Source: Hyphomicrobiales bacterium (GTDB taxonomy: Bacteria; Pseudomonadota; Alphaproteobacteria; Rhizobiales; Methylopilaceae). From it: a stretch of DNA of 64,000 nucleotides. This document shows, piece after piece, positions 9,165 to 19,524 of this stretch. The DNA lies in the NCBI GenBank assembly GCA_022842205.1, contig JALHQA010000006.1, positions 124,001 through 188,000 on the forward strand, written 5' to 3'. The position numbers and the translations under genes are program-made. Position 1 is the first letter of the stretch. Each line of letters opens with the position of its first letter. The notes beneath the pieces were generated by a model. The model made no database searches and had not been told where the DNA came from. It worked only from the letters and a program-made list of their open reading frames with translations.

Positions 9165-10337
9165 ATGGGTCAGACCTTCGAAACACAAGTAGCCGTTGTC
9201 GGCGGGGGACCCGCCGGGCTGGTCGCCGGCTGCCTTCTCGCCGTTTCCGGGGTCCCCACCGTGTTGGCCGCCGCTCCGCCGCCCGCGGATACGCGGACCA
9301 CAGCGCTCATGGCGAGCTCGCTCGCCATCCTGGGCCGCCTGGGTGTCTGGCCGGCGCTGGCAGCCAAATCCGGCGCGCTCAAGAAGCTTCGCATCGCCGA
9401 CGACTCGCGGAGCCTGATTCGGGCCCCGGAGGCGCTCTTCGACGCTTCTGAACTCGGACTGACGGCCTTCGGCCACAACATCGAGAATATCCATCTTCTC
9501 GCCGCCCTGCGGGCAAAGGCCGAGAAGACTCCAAACCTGCAGATCGTTCCGTCTCCCGCCGTGTCCGTGGTGCCAGGCCCAGACAATGTCCGGATATCCC
9601 TCACCAGCGGCGACAGTATTCATGCGCGGCTTGTGGTCGGCGCCGACGGAGCAAACTCCATCTGCCGCCAGGCGGCCGATATAGCCGCGAAAACCCGCGA
9701 CTATCCCCAGGCCGCCCTGACGCTGAATTTCTCGCACAGCCGCCCGCATCATTCAGTTTCGACGGAGTTCCACCGGCGCGGCGGACCGCTTGTTGTCGTG
9801 CCGCTACCGGACAATCGGTCCAGCGTCGTTCTTGTCAATACGCCCGGCGAGGTTGAGCGGCTCGCGGGTCTCACCGACGCCGCACTTGGAGTCGAGATCG
9901 AAAGCATGACCCATGGCCTGCTCGGCACCATCACGCCGGACAGAGCGCGCGGCCAGCGCAGGCTGGGCACGCTGACGGTCGACAGCTTCGGCAGGAACCG
10001 CGTGGCGCTTGTCGGCGAGGCCGGTCACGTTCTTCCGCCCATCGGTGCCCAAGGGTTGAACCTCGGCATTCGCGACGCTGCCGAAATCGCCGCTCTCGCG
10101 GCAGATGCACTGTCCCGCGGCAAGGACCCGGGCGCCGCCGAACTGCTGGACGGCTACGATCGCGCACGGCGCGCCGATGCCGCTCCACGGCAGATTGCGA
10201 TCGACCTGTTGAATCGCTCACTGATCGCCGACTTCCTGCCGTTCGACGCCGGGCGGGCGCTGGGCATCTGGGCGCTAACCGCGTTACCGCCGCTGCGCCG
10301 CGAAATCATGCGGCGCGGCTTGGCGCTCGCCGGCTGA
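9165..10337 (+). CDS. UbiH/UbiF/COQ6-family FAD monooxygenase
   Basis: 390-residue class A flavin monooxygenase of the ubiquinone hydroxylase family. The dinucleotide-binding motif VVGGGPAGLVAG is near the N terminus, the mid-protein DG motif is VVGADGANS, and the C-terminal FAD motif is GEAGHVLPPIGAQGLNLG. These point to hydroxylation of a polyprenyl-phenol ring in ubiquinone synthesis. Which ring position it modifies cannot be told from sequence. The lipid A-type acyltransferase follows after 19 nt, so the two may share a transcript. Confidence 0.85.
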   Translation: MGQTFETQVAVVGGGPAGLVAGCLLAVSGVPTVLAAAPPPADTRTTALMASSLAILGRLGVWPALAAKSGALKKLRIADDSRSLIRAPEALFDASELGLTAFGHNIENIHLLAALRAKAEKTPNLQIVPSPAVSVVPGPDNVRISLTSGDSIHARLVVGADGANSICRQAADIAAKTRDYPQAALTLNFSHSRPHHSVSTEFHRRGGPLVVVPLPDNRSSVVLVNTPGEVERLAGLTDAALGVEIESMTHGLLGTITPDRARGQRRLGTLTVDSFGRNRVALVGEAGHVLPPIGAQGLNLGIRDAAEIAALAADALSRGKDPGAAELLDGYDRARRADAAPRQIAIDLLNRSLIADFLPFDAGRALGIWALTALPPLRREIMRRGLALAG

Positions 10338-10356
10338 TTGTCCAGGCACCGCACGC

Positions 10357-11268
10357 ATGTCGCGCTCAACGAAATTTAGCTACGCGCTGCAATATGCGGG
10401 TTTGCGCGCATTCATAGTGCTCCTGCGTTCTCTCGGAATTGACCGCGCTTCGGCGGTGAACGGCGCGTTGTGGGAAACATTCGCGCCTTACACGAAACGG
10501 CACAAGGCTGCCTTGCGGCACCTCAAGATCGCCTTCCCGGAAAAGACGGACGAAGAACGCGAGGCAATCGCCCGGCAAGTCTGGAACAATCTTGGGCGCA
10601 CCGCAGCCGAAGCGTTGATGATCGAAACTTTCGAGCACGAGCCAGAGCGCGTGCGACTCGTGAGCACCGATGTGCTCGAACGCATAAAGAAAACGTATGG
10701 GGGGAGAGCTGTTGTCGCCCCCATGCATTCCGGAAATTGGGAAGTGCTCGCGCCAGCCTGCGTGGGATATGAGCTGTACGCGGCGCTAATCTATCAGCGC
10801 GTCAAGAACCCCTATGCCGAACGGTTCCTGCGGGACACGCGTGAGAAATATTGCCCGGGCGGTATGTACCCGAAAAAGGATGGTGCAGTGCGCCGCCTGA
10901 TTTCCTGGCTTCGGGCGGGCAACCTCGTCGTTATCCTGGCCGATCAGCGGGCACGGGGCGCCCTGCCGCTCTTCTTCGGCCACCCGGCACCCTCAACCCC
11001 TCTTCCGGCCTATATGGCCCACAGTTTCGATGCGCCGCTGATCGCGGCGCGTATCGTACGTACCTCCGGCGCGCACTTCGAACTGGAGCTCAAGGAAGTG
11101 GACGTCCCGCGCGACCGCGACCGTGATGCCGCCATGGCGGCGGGTACGCAGGCCCTTCAGTCGGTGTTCGAGGGCTGGATAAGGGAACATCCCGGCCAGT
11201 GGATGTGGGCGCACCGGCGCTGGTCGTTGGCCGGTCCCCCGAAAGACCGCAGCGGCGAGGCCAAATAA
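10357..11268 (+). CDS. Lauroyl/lysophospholipid-type acyltransferase (LpxL/HtrB family)
   Basis: 303-residue acyltransferase of the bacterial lipid A late acyltransferase family. The catalytic H(x4)E motif is HSGNWE near residue 124, followed by the conserved ADQRARGALPLFFG block and a C-terminal WMWAHRRW. An N-terminal hydrophobic segment probably tethers it to the inner membrane. It likely adds a secondary acyl chain to lipid A. An ornithine- or other lysolipid acyltransferase role is possible. A strong shared terminator follows. Confidence 0.87.
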   Translation: MSRSTKFSYALQYAGLRAFIVLLRSLGIDRASAVNGALWETFAPYTKRHKAALRHLKIAFPEKTDEEREAIARQVWNNLGRTAAEALMIETFEHEPERVRLVSTDVLERIKKTYGGRAVVAPMHSGNWEVLAPACVGYELYAALIYQRVKNPYAERFLRDTREKYCPGGMYPKKDGAVRRLISWLRAGNLVVILADQRARGALPLFFGHPAPSTPLPAYMAHSFDAPLIAARIVRTSGAHFELELKEVDVPRDRDRDAAMAAGTQALQSVFEGWIREHPGQWMWAHRRWSLAGPPKDRSGEAK

Positions 11269-11269
11269 A

Positions 11270-11297
11270 AAGCGCGCGGCCCGAAAGCCGCGCGCTT
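11270..11297. terminator. Bidirectional terminator between two convergent genes
   Basis: Perfect 11-bp stem (AAGCGCGCGGC with GCCGCGCGCTT) and a CCGAAA loop. It lies 2 nt after the acyltransferase stop and 24 nt from the stop of the convergent IalB-family gene, with an A tract on one side. Confidence 0.8.
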
Positions 11298-11320
11298 CAA
11301 CAATGCGGTTTCCGGAACGC

Positions 11321-12034
11321 TTACTGCGTCTTTGCCGCCGGGGCCGCAGCAGCGGCGCCCTCCTGCAGCTTCTTGCGCTGCTCCTCGGCGCGCTTGGCCA
11401 GCTCGCTCTGCAGTTTGTTCTGGCTTTCCTCGAACTGCTTGCGCTTCTCTTCGGCGACCTTCGGATCCATCGCCTTGCCGTCATAGGCGGCGCTGAAGCC
11501 GGCCAGAGACACGCGCGCGCCAAGCCATTCGCCCTTCTGGTTGGCGAAGAATATCTGCAGATTGTTGCCCTTGCGGATGTTCGCCAGCATGTCGTCGCCG
11601 ACCTGCACTTCGGTGATGCAGGCGTTCGGGAAACAGATCCGGTAACGGCCCGGGATCGGTGTCTTGTTGTCGTCGATCACGAGGTTGATACCCGGCTGGA
11701 TCAGGAAACCCGGCGGGATCATCGCTTCGATGATGCGCTTCTTTTCCTTCTCACGAGTCACGTCGAGGATACGGATCTGGCCCCGGACATTGCCCTGGCC
11801 GTCGAGAATGTAGCTCGCAACCGAGCAGAGCTCGGTCTTGCTGCCCTCGTCCTTGCCGCAAACCTTGATCCATTCGGGTGCCGGGCCGGCGGGCGCGGCC
11901 GGGGCCGTGGCCTGTTTGGCCGGAGCCGGAGCAGCAGCCGGAGTCTGAGCAAGCGCGGGAGACGCCACGAGGCCAAGAGCAACCCCGGCAAGCGCAAAGC
12001 GCGTCATCGTCGTGCGGACGGTGTCTTTTGTCAT
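11321..12034 (-). CDS. Exported IalB-family (invasion-associated locus B) protein
   Basis: 237-residue secreted protein. The signal peptide is MTKDTVRTTMTRFALAGVAL followed by an ALA-Q cleavage site, then an Ala/Pro-rich linker. The IalB core (about 50-190) contains WIKVCGKDEG, ELCSVASYI and IPGRYRICFPNACITEVQ, with cysteines likely disulfide-bonded. A charged helical tail rich in Glu, Lys and Gln follows. IalB proteins are widespread in Hyphomicrobiales and, outside Bartonella, have no settled function. I chose ATG 12034, since the upstream extension would not form a signal peptide. Confidence 0.88.
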   Translation of the reverse strand: MTKDTVRTTMTRFALAGVALGLVASPALAQTPAAAPAPAKQATAPAAPAGPAPEWIKVCGKDEGSKTELCSVASYILDGQGNVRGQIRILDVTREKEKKRIIEAMIPPGFLIQPGINLVIDDNKTPIPGRYRICFPNACITEVQVGDDMLANIRKGNNLQIFFANQKGEWLGARVSLAGFSAAYDGKAMDPKVAEEKRKQFEESQNKLQSELAKRAEEQRKKLQEGAAAAAPAAKTQ

Positions 12035-12265
12035 CTGCTCTTTCCCAATTCGGAGGACGATCTGGCGGGACGCCTTAGCCCTGGCCCGCAATTCGTTGGT
12101 TGGCTGTGTCGGGGCCAAATACGGCATCACCATGACGGAATACAAGCCGTTCCGCGCTTTGTTCGGGGACCGTTGCGCATCTTCCTCACTCCCCCGGGTG
12201 GCAGGGCCGCCCTGTGGTAGGCTCCGATAGACGAATCAACATCTTTCGCACGGCCTTTTAGTGAA

Positions 12266-14077
12266 ATGATCTCAGCCCGAGGCGTAGCTTTCCTGCTCGG
12301 TCTGGCCCTTGCCGCCGGAACGGCCCTGGATGTGCCGGCTCAACCGGCGCCGCACCGGCACGGGCTGGCTATGCACGGCGCCCCCGCCCTCCCCGCCGGT
12401 TTTTCCCATTTGCCCTATGCAAACCCGTCGGCGCCACGGGGCGGCCGCATCGTGAACTGCGTGCTGGGCGGTTTTGACAGCGTCAACCCGTTCGTGGTCC
12501 GCGGTGTTTTTCCTCCCAACGTCATCACCGGCAATGTCGTGGAGCCGCTGATGGCGCGATCCTACGACGAACCTTTTACGCTGTATGGGCTTCTAGCCGA
12601 AAGCGTTGCCACCCCGGAAGACCGGTCATGGGTCGAATTCAGGTTAAATCCGGCCGCCCGTTTTTCCGACGGCAAGCCTGTCACGGCGGACGACGTGCTG
12701 TTCTCGTGGGAACTGCTCCGGGACCGCGGACGGCCGAACCATCGCACCTATTACAGCAAGGTACGCAAGGCATCGGCAATTGATGGCCGCACGATCAGGT
12801 TCGAATTCTCGAGCGCGGAAGACCGGGAATTGCCCCTCATCATGGGATTGATGCCCATACTTCCCAAGCACGCCATCAATCCCGAGGCATTCGAAGCCGG
12901 GGGGCTCGCCCCGCTGATCGGCTCTGGCCCCTACGTCGTCTCCCAAGTCAGGGCAGGACGCACGCTCACGCTCACGCGCAATCCGGACTACTGGGGCAAT
13001 ACACTCAACGTCACGCAAGGCTGGGGCAATTTCGGCGAGATGCGGTACGACTTTTACCGCGACGCGAATACGATGTTCGATGCGTTCCGCAAGGAGCTCT
13101 GCGACACGCGCAACGAAACCGATCCGGCGCGCTGGGCCTCCGCTTATGAAGGACCGGCGCTGCGCGACGGCAAGATTGTCAAAGACGAGTTTTCCAGCGG
13201 CGCGCCAAAACCAATCAATGCTTTTGTCTTCAACACGCGCCGCGAGCTTTTCAAGGATGTGCGCGTGCGCGAGGCTCTCGGTCTCTTGTTCGATTTCGAA
13301 TGGGCCAATGCCAACCTTTTTCATGGCGCCTATGCGCGGACGGGGAGCTATTTCGAAGGTTCGGAACTTTCCGCGCGCGGACGGCCGGCAAGCGATGCCG
13401 AGCGCGCTCTTCTGGCGCCGTTTCAGGGAAGCGTGCGCAACGATGTGATGGAGGGCCGGTGGCAACCGCCGCAGAGCGACGGCTCTGGCCGCGACAGGAC
13501 CCAGCTTCGCGCCGCACTTGATCTTTTCCTGAAAGCCGGCTGGCAGTTGAAGGACGGCGTTCTAAAGAATGACCGTGGAGATTCGTTCCGTTTCGAAATT
13601 CTGGTGCGCACCAAGGATCAGGAACGCATTGCCATCGCCTGGGCACGCGATCTCGCGCGCGCCGGCGTAAAGGCCGATATCCGTCTTGTGGATTCCGTGC
13701 AGTTCGAAGCGCGGCTTCTATCCTACGAGTTCGATGTCACGCAGTATCTCTGGGACAATTCGCTCTCTCCTGGCAACGAGCAGAGCTTCTACTGGGGATC
13801 GGCGGCGGCGGCTTCGCCTGGCACGCGGAACTACATGGGCGCGGCCGATCCGGCAATCGATGCCATGATCGCTGCGATCGTTCGCGCGCATACGCGTGAA
13901 GATCTGGTCGCAGCGACGCGTGCGCTCGATCGCACCCTGCTTTCCGGTTTCTATGTCGTGCCGCTCTACCATCTGCCGAAACGGTGGATAGCGCGCTGGA
14001 GCCATGTCGGGCGACCGCAAAACACGGCACTGTATGGGCCAATTCCCGAAACGTGGTGGCGGGAGTTGGGGCAATGA
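12266..14077 (+). CDS. ABC transporter periplasmic peptide-binding protein (YejA-like, SBP family 5)
   Basis: 603-residue extracellular solute-binding protein family 5 member. The N-terminal signal peptide ends near residue 25. The family core includes GRIVNCVLGGFDSVNPF, the FSDGKPVTADDVLFSWE motif of oligopeptide-binding proteins, and GSGPYVV. Length and features fit the YejA/microcin C-peptide-binding subgroup. No permease or ATPase genes are adjacent, so partners must be encoded elsewhere. The downstream adenylate-forming gene starts 20 nt later. Confidence 0.88.
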   Translation: MISARGVAFLLGLALAAGTALDVPAQPAPHRHGLAMHGAPALPAGFSHLPYANPSAPRGGRIVNCVLGGFDSVNPFVVRGVFPPNVITGNVVEPLMARSYDEPFTLYGLLAESVATPEDRSWVEFRLNPAARFSDGKPVTADDVLFSWELLRDRGRPNHRTYYSKVRKASAIDGRTIRFEFSSAEDRELPLIMGLMPILPKHAINPEAFEAGGLAPLIGSGPYVVSQVRAGRTLTLTRNPDYWGNTLNVTQGWGNFGEMRYDFYRDANTMFDAFRKELCDTRNETDPARWASAYEGPALRDGKIVKDEFSSGAPKPINAFVFNTRRELFKDVRVREALGLLFDFEWANANLFHGAYARTGSYFEGSELSARGRPASDAERALLAPFQGSVRNDVMEGRWQPPQSDGSGRDRTQLRAALDLFLKAGWQLKDGVLKNDRGDSFRFEILVRTKDQERIAIAWARDLARAGVKADIRLVDSVQFEARLLSYEFDVTQYLWDNSLSPGNEQSFYWGSAAAASPGTRNYMGAADPAIDAMIAAIVRAHTREDLVAATRALDRTLLSGFYVVPLYHLPKRWIARWSHVGRPQNTALYGPIPETWWRELGQ

Positions 14078-14096
14078 AACGGCGGGGGGCCGTGCG

Positions 14097-15635
14097 GTGA
14101 TTCTGACGAGAGCGTTCAACGCTCCCGAGAGCAATGGTCTCGGCGAGGACGTCACCATCGACGCCCTGCTGCGCCGTCACGCCGCCATGAATCCCAGTGG
14201 CCGCGCGGCGATAGACCCTGCCGACCGTCCGGTCTTCACCGACGGCGCGCCCCGCCGCATGACCTGGGAACAGCTCGACCGCGAGGTCGAGCGGGTCTCG
14301 ACCGGACTGCGCGCGCTGGCCCTCGGCCGCGACGCGCTGATCGCCATCCAGATGCCGAACATCGTCGAAGGCATTGTCGCTTTTCTGGCGGTGTTGCGCG
14401 CGGGATACATACCGACGGTCCTGCCGCTGGCCTGGCGGAGGCGCGAGATCGCCCAGGCGCTCACCCGCGTCGGCGCCAAGGCGGCGATCACAGTGTGCCG
14501 CGCCGGTCCGGTCGCGCATGCGGAGGTGATTTCCTTTGCTGCAATCGATGCGTTCACGCTGCGCTTCGTTCTGGCCTTCGGGCGCACGGTGCCGGACGGG
14601 GTGATCTCCATTGATGATCATCTCGACGAGTTGAGGCGTCCCGATCTGCGGCCGGAGACGGATCGCGGCGGAAAGGCAGGCCGCCACGTTGCGCTCGTGA
14701 CATGGGACGGCACTCCGAGCGGCTTTGCGCCCGTGGCGCGCACGCACGGCGAAGTCATCGCCGCGGGCATGGCGCATATGCTGCAGGCCGGGCTGACCGG
14801 AAACGATGTCATTGCAACGACACTGCTCGGATCGAGCATCGCCGCGATTGCGACCGGCCTCATGTCGTCGCTGCTGAGCGGCGCGCCGCTTGTCCTGCAT
14901 CAGCCGTTCAGTTCGCGCGTCCTGGCAGGTTCGCTGGTGACCGAGAGCGTTACGCATGTCGTGCTGCCGGGCGCGGCGGCGGCCGGCTTTGCTCGCGCAG
15001 CGCGGCTGCCGACCCGTCCACTGCGTTCGGTCGCCGCCGTCTGGCGCACCGGCGAAACGCCCGGCAAGATCGCGCCCGGCGGGACGACGACCGTCGTCGA
15101 TGTCATGACATTCGGCGAGGTGGGTCTCGTCACCGCATCTCGCGATGGCGTACTGCGTGCGGCCGGCCTGCCTTTCGGCGCAGTTCAATCTCCGCGCGGC
15201 AACCCGCGCGCGCCTTCGCTTGTGCAGACGAAGCTGACGGGCAAAGGCCACGTCGCTCTCAGGGGAGCGCTGGTGCCGTCCGGCAATCTGCCGGGTGAAC
15301 CGTCGCTGTCCATCGACAACGAGGGGTGGGCCGATACCGGCATTCCCGGCTCGCTCTACGCCGGGGAAATTCGTATCGGAGCAGCCCGCAACGGCGTGGC
15401 ACGCATCGGCGGCCTGCCCTTCCCCCGTCCGGCGCTGGAAGAGTTTTTCCGTATGGCGTCCTCGTCCTCCGGCGCCGCGCTCGCGCTGCATCGCGACCCG
15501 CTGTTCGGCGAGGCGGCGCGAGCCGGCAACGGTAATCAGACCGCATTGCTGAACACGCTTGAAGAGGCCGGGGCCAGCGTCGCCATCATGCCGCGCACCG
15601 ACTCCGACGATACCCGCCAGATCGGCGCTGCCTAG
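14097..15635 (+). CDS. Degenerate class I adenylate-forming (acyl-CoA synthetase-like) protein
   Basis: About 512 residues from GTG 14097. The N-terminal half aligns in style with AMP-dependent synthetases: a TWEQLDREVERVSTGLRALA start, then IAIQMPNIVEGIVAFLAVLRAGY and PLAWRRREI. The phosphate-binding loop expected as TSGTTGxPK is replaced by TWDGTPSGFAP. The Y-G-x-T-E motif is FGEVG, and the conserved TGD aspartate and C-terminal lysine motif are not evident. I infer a paralogue with altered or lost catalysis. An upstream in-frame ATG at 14004 exists but overlaps the previous gene. Confidence 0.72.
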   Translation: MILTRAFNAPESNGLGEDVTIDALLRRHAAMNPSGRAAIDPADRPVFTDGAPRRMTWEQLDREVERVSTGLRALALGRDALIAIQMPNIVEGIVAFLAVLRAGYIPTVLPLAWRRREIAQALTRVGAKAAITVCRAGPVAHAEVISFAAIDAFTLRFVLAFGRTVPDGVISIDDHLDELRRPDLRPETDRGGKAGRHVALVTWDGTPSGFAPVARTHGEVIAAGMAHMLQAGLTGNDVIATTLLGSSIAAIATGLMSSLLSGAPLVLHQPFSSRVLAGSLVTESVTHVVLPGAAAAGFARAARLPTRPLRSVAAVWRTGETPGKIAPGGTTTVVDVMTFGEVGLVTASRDGVLRAAGLPFGAVQSPRGNPRAPSLVQTKLTGKGHVALRGALVPSGNLPGEPSLSIDNEGWADTGIPGSLYAGEIRIGAARNGVARIGGLPFPRPALEEFFRMASSSSGAALALHRDPLFGEAARAGNGNQTALLNTLEEAGASVAIMPRTDSDDTRQIGAA

Positions 15636-18600
15636 GCCGCCGCCTTCTTTCCCTTTTCCGCGATATCGACAATCTTGCGAAGAAGTGTCGTCGTTCCGGC
15701 GAGACGCTCTTCCGGCGTATCCCAATCGCGCCGGAAGACGATCCGGAAATCCGGACGCATCGAAACGTCGCGCTCATCCGATAGCCACGCCGCAAGCGCC
15801 GCCGGATTCTCGAACGAGTTGTCGCGGAACGCGATGACGGCACCCTTGGGACCTGCATCGACCTTCTCCACATTCGCGCGGCGGCACAGCGCCTTGATGC
15901 CGACAATGCGCAGGAGGTGATCCACTTCCGGCGGACGCGAGCCAAAACGATCTGCCATCTCGACGCCGAATGCCTCGATATCCGCATCGTCCGAAACGGA
16001 GGCAAGCCGCCTGTACAGGCCAAGACGCAGGTCGAGATCGGCGACATAAGTTTCCGGAATGAGGACCGGCGTACCGATGGCGATCGTGGGCGACCACTGG
16101 TCGGAAACGACCTCGCCGCCCTGCTTCAGCGCGGCAACGGCCTCCTCGAGCATCTGCTGGTAAAGCTCGAAGCCAACCTCGCGAATATGGCCTGATTGCT
16201 CGTCTCCCAGCAGGTTGCCTGCGCCACGAATGTCGAGATCGTGCGTGGCGAGCTGGAAGCCTGCACCAAGACTGTCGAGCGACTGCAGAACCTTGAGGCG
16301 CTTTTCGGCATTCGGGGTCAGGGATTTGTTCGCCGGCGTGGTCAGCAGCGCATACGCACGCGCCTTGGACCGGCCGACGCGTCCGCGGATCTGATAGAGC
16401 TGCGAGAGCCCGAACATGTCTGCGCGATGCACGATCAGCGTGTTGGCATTCGGAATGTCGAGACCGGATTCGACGATGGTGGTCGAGATCAGAACGTCGT
16501 ATTTGCCCTCGTAGAAGGCGGTCATGACGTCTTCCAGCTCGCCCGCCGCCATCTGGCCGTGGCCAACCGCGAACTTAACTTCCGGCACGTGCGTCTTCAG
16601 GAAATCCACTACGCTGGCGATGTCCTCGATGCGCGGCACGACGTAGAAACTTTGCCCGCCGCGATAGCGTTCGCGCAGCAGCGCCTCCCGCACGATCAGC
16701 GGATCGAACGGCACGACCGAGGTACGAACCGCAAGGCGGTCCACCGGCGGCGTCGCGATGATCGACATTTCGCGCACGCCAGTCAGCGCCAGTTGCAGAG
16801 TACGCGGGATGGGCGTTGCGGTCAGCGTCAGTACATGCACTTCTGCCCGGAGCTGTTTCAGCCGCTCCTTGTGCACCACGCCGAAATGCTGCTCCTCGTC
16901 GACGATGACGAGGCCGAGATCCTTGAAGTGAATGTTCTTCGCGAGCAGCGCGTGCGTGCCGATGACGATATCGATATCTCCGCTGGCAATGCCGGCGCGC
17001 ACATTCTTCATCTCCGCGGTGCCGACAAAGCGGGACGCCTGAGCGACCTTCAGCGGAAATCCGCGGAACCTTTCGGCAAAGGTGCGATAATGCTGCCGCG
17101 CGAGCAGTGTGGTCGGCACGACGACAGCAACCTGCTTGCCGTTCATCGCGGCAACGAACGCTGCACGCAGTCCTACCTCCGTCTTGCCGAAGCCGACATC
17201 GCCGCAGATCAGGCGATCCATCGGCCGCCCGGCACCGAGATCGTCCAGTGTTGCATTGATCGCGCTGTCCTGGTCTTCCGTCTCGTCGAACGGGAAACGG
17301 GCCGCAAATTCCTCGTAAATACCTTCGGGCACCTGAAGACGCCCCGTCTCATGCGTCGCGCGCGCCGCCGCGACCTTGATGAGCGCGCCGGCAATTTCGC
17401 GAATGCGTTGTTTCAGCTTCGCCTTACGCGTCTGCCAGCCGGCGCCGCCAAGGCGATCGAGCTGCACCTCGGTATCCTCGGATCCGTAGCGCGACAGAAG
17501 CTCGATGTTCTCTACCGGCAGGAACAGCTTCGCATCGCCGGCGTAATGCAGTTCCAAGCAATCGTGCGGCGCACCCGCGACATCGATGGTCTTCAGTCCG
17601 GCGTAGCGTCCGATCCCGTGATCGACATGCACGACGAGATCGCCGCCCGACAAGCTGGTGATTTCGGTTAGGAAATCCTGCGCGCGCTTCGCCTTCTTGC
17701 GGCCACGTACCAACCTGTCGCCGAGAATGTCCTGCTCGGCGACAATTGCAAAATCCGGCGTTTCAAAACCGGTCTCAAGCCCGACGACCGCGAAAGCCGT
17801 GCTGCCGTCCCGGTCCTGCGCATCGGACCAGCTGGCGACGCGGCGAACCGGCTTCAGGCCGTGATCTTCCAGAACACTAGCGAGGCGATCACGCGCACCG
17901 TCGGTCCATGCGGCAACGACGACACGTTTGCCTGCGTCGTTCAATTCCGAAATATGACGGATCGCCGCCTCGAAAACGTTGGTGTTTTCGTCCGCACGCT
18001 CCGGCGCGAAATTGCGGCCAAGCCGGCCTGCCAGATCGACCAGCGTTGCGCCGGCCGTTGCGTCCGCGTCGAACGGATTGATGCGCGCGAGGCCGCCGGC
18101 GTTCAGCCTCTCGGAAAACTTTTCGCTTTTCAGGTACAGACTGTCCACCGGTAGCGGATTGTAAGGCGCACCGCCTTCGTCTTCCTCGCGCGTCACCTTG
18201 CGGGCTTCGTAGTAGTCGGCCGCCTGTGCCAGTCGTTGCCCTGCCGCGTCCTCGGCGAGATGATCCAGCATCACAGCCGCGCCGGGCAAATGGTCGAACA
18301 GCGTCTCCATGCTCTCCTGGAACAGCGGCAGCCAGTGTTCGATGCCAGGATAGCGCCGTCCTTCGCTGACGGCTTCATAGAGCGCATCGCCACGCTGGGC
18401 CGCGCCGAACATCGCGACATAGGATTGCCTGAACCGCCGCATCGTCTCGTCGGTCAGCAGAACTTCGCTGACCGGAACAAGATCGAGTGCGCGAAGCTGC
18501 CCCGTCGAGCGCTGCGTCTCAGGATCAAACGGACGTATGGACTCCAGCGTGTCGCCGAAGAAATCAAGCCTTATCGGATCGGGATGGCCCGGGGGGTAAA

Positions 18601-19138
18601 GGTCAAGAATGCCGCCGCGCACCGCGTATTCCCCGGTATCGCGCACGGTAGATGTTCGCAGGAACCCGTTGTGCTCAAGCCACCCTATGAGCGCGTTGAG
18701 ATCGACGGCATTGCCCGGCGCCACGGAGAGACTCTGAGAGGCAATCGCCTTCCGGCTGGTCACGCGCTGGACGGCGGCGTTCGCGGTTGTCAGCACGATG
18801 CGCGGCTTGTCCCCCTGTCTGGTGCGCGCGAGCCGGGCGAGCGTCGTCATGCGCTGCGCGGAGATGGCGGTATTGGGAGAACCCCGGTCGTAAGGCAGCA
18901 CGTCCCACGACGGAAAAGTCAGAACGTCGATATCAGGAGCGAAGAACGCCAGCGCGCGCTCCATTGCGTGCATGCGCGTGCGCTCGCGCGCAACGTAGAG
19001 AAGGGCTGCCGGGGCATCGCGATCCATCGCTGCAAGGCGGCGCGCAAGATCGGCCGCGACCAGCGCGTCAAGACCATCCGGAGTGTTGGCAAAAACAAGC
19101 TTCCCGCCGCGTGCGAGAAGATCGGCCTCTTTCGACAT
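15632..19138 (-). CDS. mfd: Transcription-repair coupling factor Mfd
   Basis: 1168-residue Mfd, which displaces RNA polymerase stalled at DNA lesions and recruits UvrA. Order: UvrB-like N-terminal module (1-350), CarD-like RNA polymerase-interacting domain near 490-560 ([17 protein letters not shown]), superfamily II helicase domains with Walker [12 protein letters not shown] and DEEQHFGV, and the TRCF C-terminal domain. Its stop overlaps the end of the convergent adenylate-forming gene by 4 nt. The sdhE gene lies 17 nt upstream on the same strand. Confidence 0.97.
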   Translation of the reverse strand: MSKEADLLARGGKLVFANTPDGLDALVAADLARRLAAMDRDAPAALLYVARERTRMHAMERALAFFAPDIDVLTFPSWDVLPYDRGSPNTAISAQRMTTLARLARTRQGDKPRIVLTTANAAVQRVTSRKAIASQSLSVAPGNAVDLNALIGWLEHNGFLRTSTVRDTGEYAVRGGILDLYPPGHPDPIRLDFFGDTLESIRPFDPETQRSTGQLRALDLVPVSEVLLTDETMRRFRQSYVAMFGAAQRGDALYEAVSEGRRYPGIEHWLPLFQESMETLFDHLPGAAVMLDHLAEDAAGQRLAQAADYYEARKVTREEDEGGAPYNPLPVDSLYLKSEKFSERLNAGGLARINPFDADATAGATLVDLAGRLGRNFAPERADENTNVFEAAIRHISELNDAGKRVVVAAWTDGARDRLASVLEDHGLKPVRRVASWSDAQDRDGSTAFAVVGLETGFETPDFAIVAEQDILGDRLVRGRKKAKRAQDFLTEITSLSGGDLVVHVDHGIGRYAGLKTIDVAGAPHDCLELHYAGDAKLFLPVENIELLSRYGSEDTEVQLDRLGGAGWQTRKAKLKQRIREIAGALIKVAAARATHETGRLQVPEGIYEEFAARFPFDETEDQDSAINATLDDLGAGRPMDRLICGDVGFGKTEVGLRAAFVAAMNGKQVAVVVPTTLLARQHYRTFAERFRGFPLKVAQASRFVGTAEMKNVRAGIASGDIDIVIGTHALLAKNIHFKDLGLVIVDEEQHFGVVHKERLKQLRAEVHVLTLTATPIPRTLQLALTGVREMSIIATPPVDRLAVRTSVVPFDPLIVREALLRERYRGGQSFYVVPRIEDIASVVDFLKTHVPEVKFAVGHGQMAAGELEDVMTAFYEGKYDVLISTTIVESGLDIPNANTLIVHRADMFGLSQLYQIRGRVGRSKARAYALLTTPANKSLTPNAEKRLKVLQSLDSLGAGFQLATHDLDIRGAGNLLGDEQSGHIREVGFELYQQMLEEAVAALKQGGEVVSDQWSPTIAIGTPVLIPETYVADLDLRLGLYRRLASVSDDADIEAFGVEMADRFGSRPPEVDHLLRIVGIKALCRRANVEKVDAGPKGAVIAFRDNSFENPAALAAWLSDERDVSMRPDFRIVFRRDWDTPEERLAGTTTLLRKIVDIAEKGKKAAA

Positions 19139-19155
19139 TCAATTCACCTGGCAAT

Positions 19156-19446
19156 TCACTTCGTGCGCTGCATTCCGTGGAAAGCCACGATGCGGCGAAA
19201 AATATCCGTGTCGTAGTCCGGCGGTGTTACCACCCGTCCGGCAACCCATTCGAACAGCTCCGGGTCCGGCGCGTCGAGCAGATGCTCAAGCTCATCCAGC
19301 TCCCACTCGGTCAGCCGGTCGATCTCCGCATCGACAAAACGCCCAAGGACAAAATCCATCTCCCGCGTGCCGCGATGCGAGGCGCGGTAAAGCACCCGAC
19401 GGCGGCGAGGGTCCAATCCATGGCTTGTTCGGCTGGTTCCGGTCAC
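19156..19446 (-). CDS. sdhE: FAD assembly factor SdhE (SDHAF2 family)
   Basis: 96-residue helical protein that promotes covalent flavinylation of succinate dehydrogenase SdhA. The family hallmark RGxxE is present in YRASHRGTREMDFVLGRF, followed by LTEWELDELEHLLDAPDPEL and a D-x-W/F-type tail. I chose GTG 19446, giving the usual family length; upstream codons overlap the recG promoter region. It is divergent from recG and just upstream of mfd, an arrangement I recall from other Alphaproteobacteria. Confidence 0.9.
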   Translation of the reverse strand: MTGTSRTSHGLDPRRRRVLYRASHRGTREMDFVLGRFVDAEIDRLTEWELDELEHLLDAPDPELFEWVAGRVVTPPDYDTDIFRRIVAFHGMQRTK

Positions 19447-19524
19447 GGGGCAAGGCTTAGGTAGTTGGGAGCCGCGCCGCAACAAGCTTGAAGCCTGACG
19501 GCGTTGAAGGCACCGTCCCTCCCA

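Noticed and set aside
13737-15725. 662-codon minus-strand open frame across the adenylate-forming gene
   Set aside because: Arg/Gly/Ala-rich shadow overlapping two better plus-strand genes and the end of mfd; no recognisable motif.
16196-17671. Long plus-strand frame antisense to mfd
   Set aside because: Lies fully within mfd, whose helicase motifs are clear; the antisense product has shadow-like composition.
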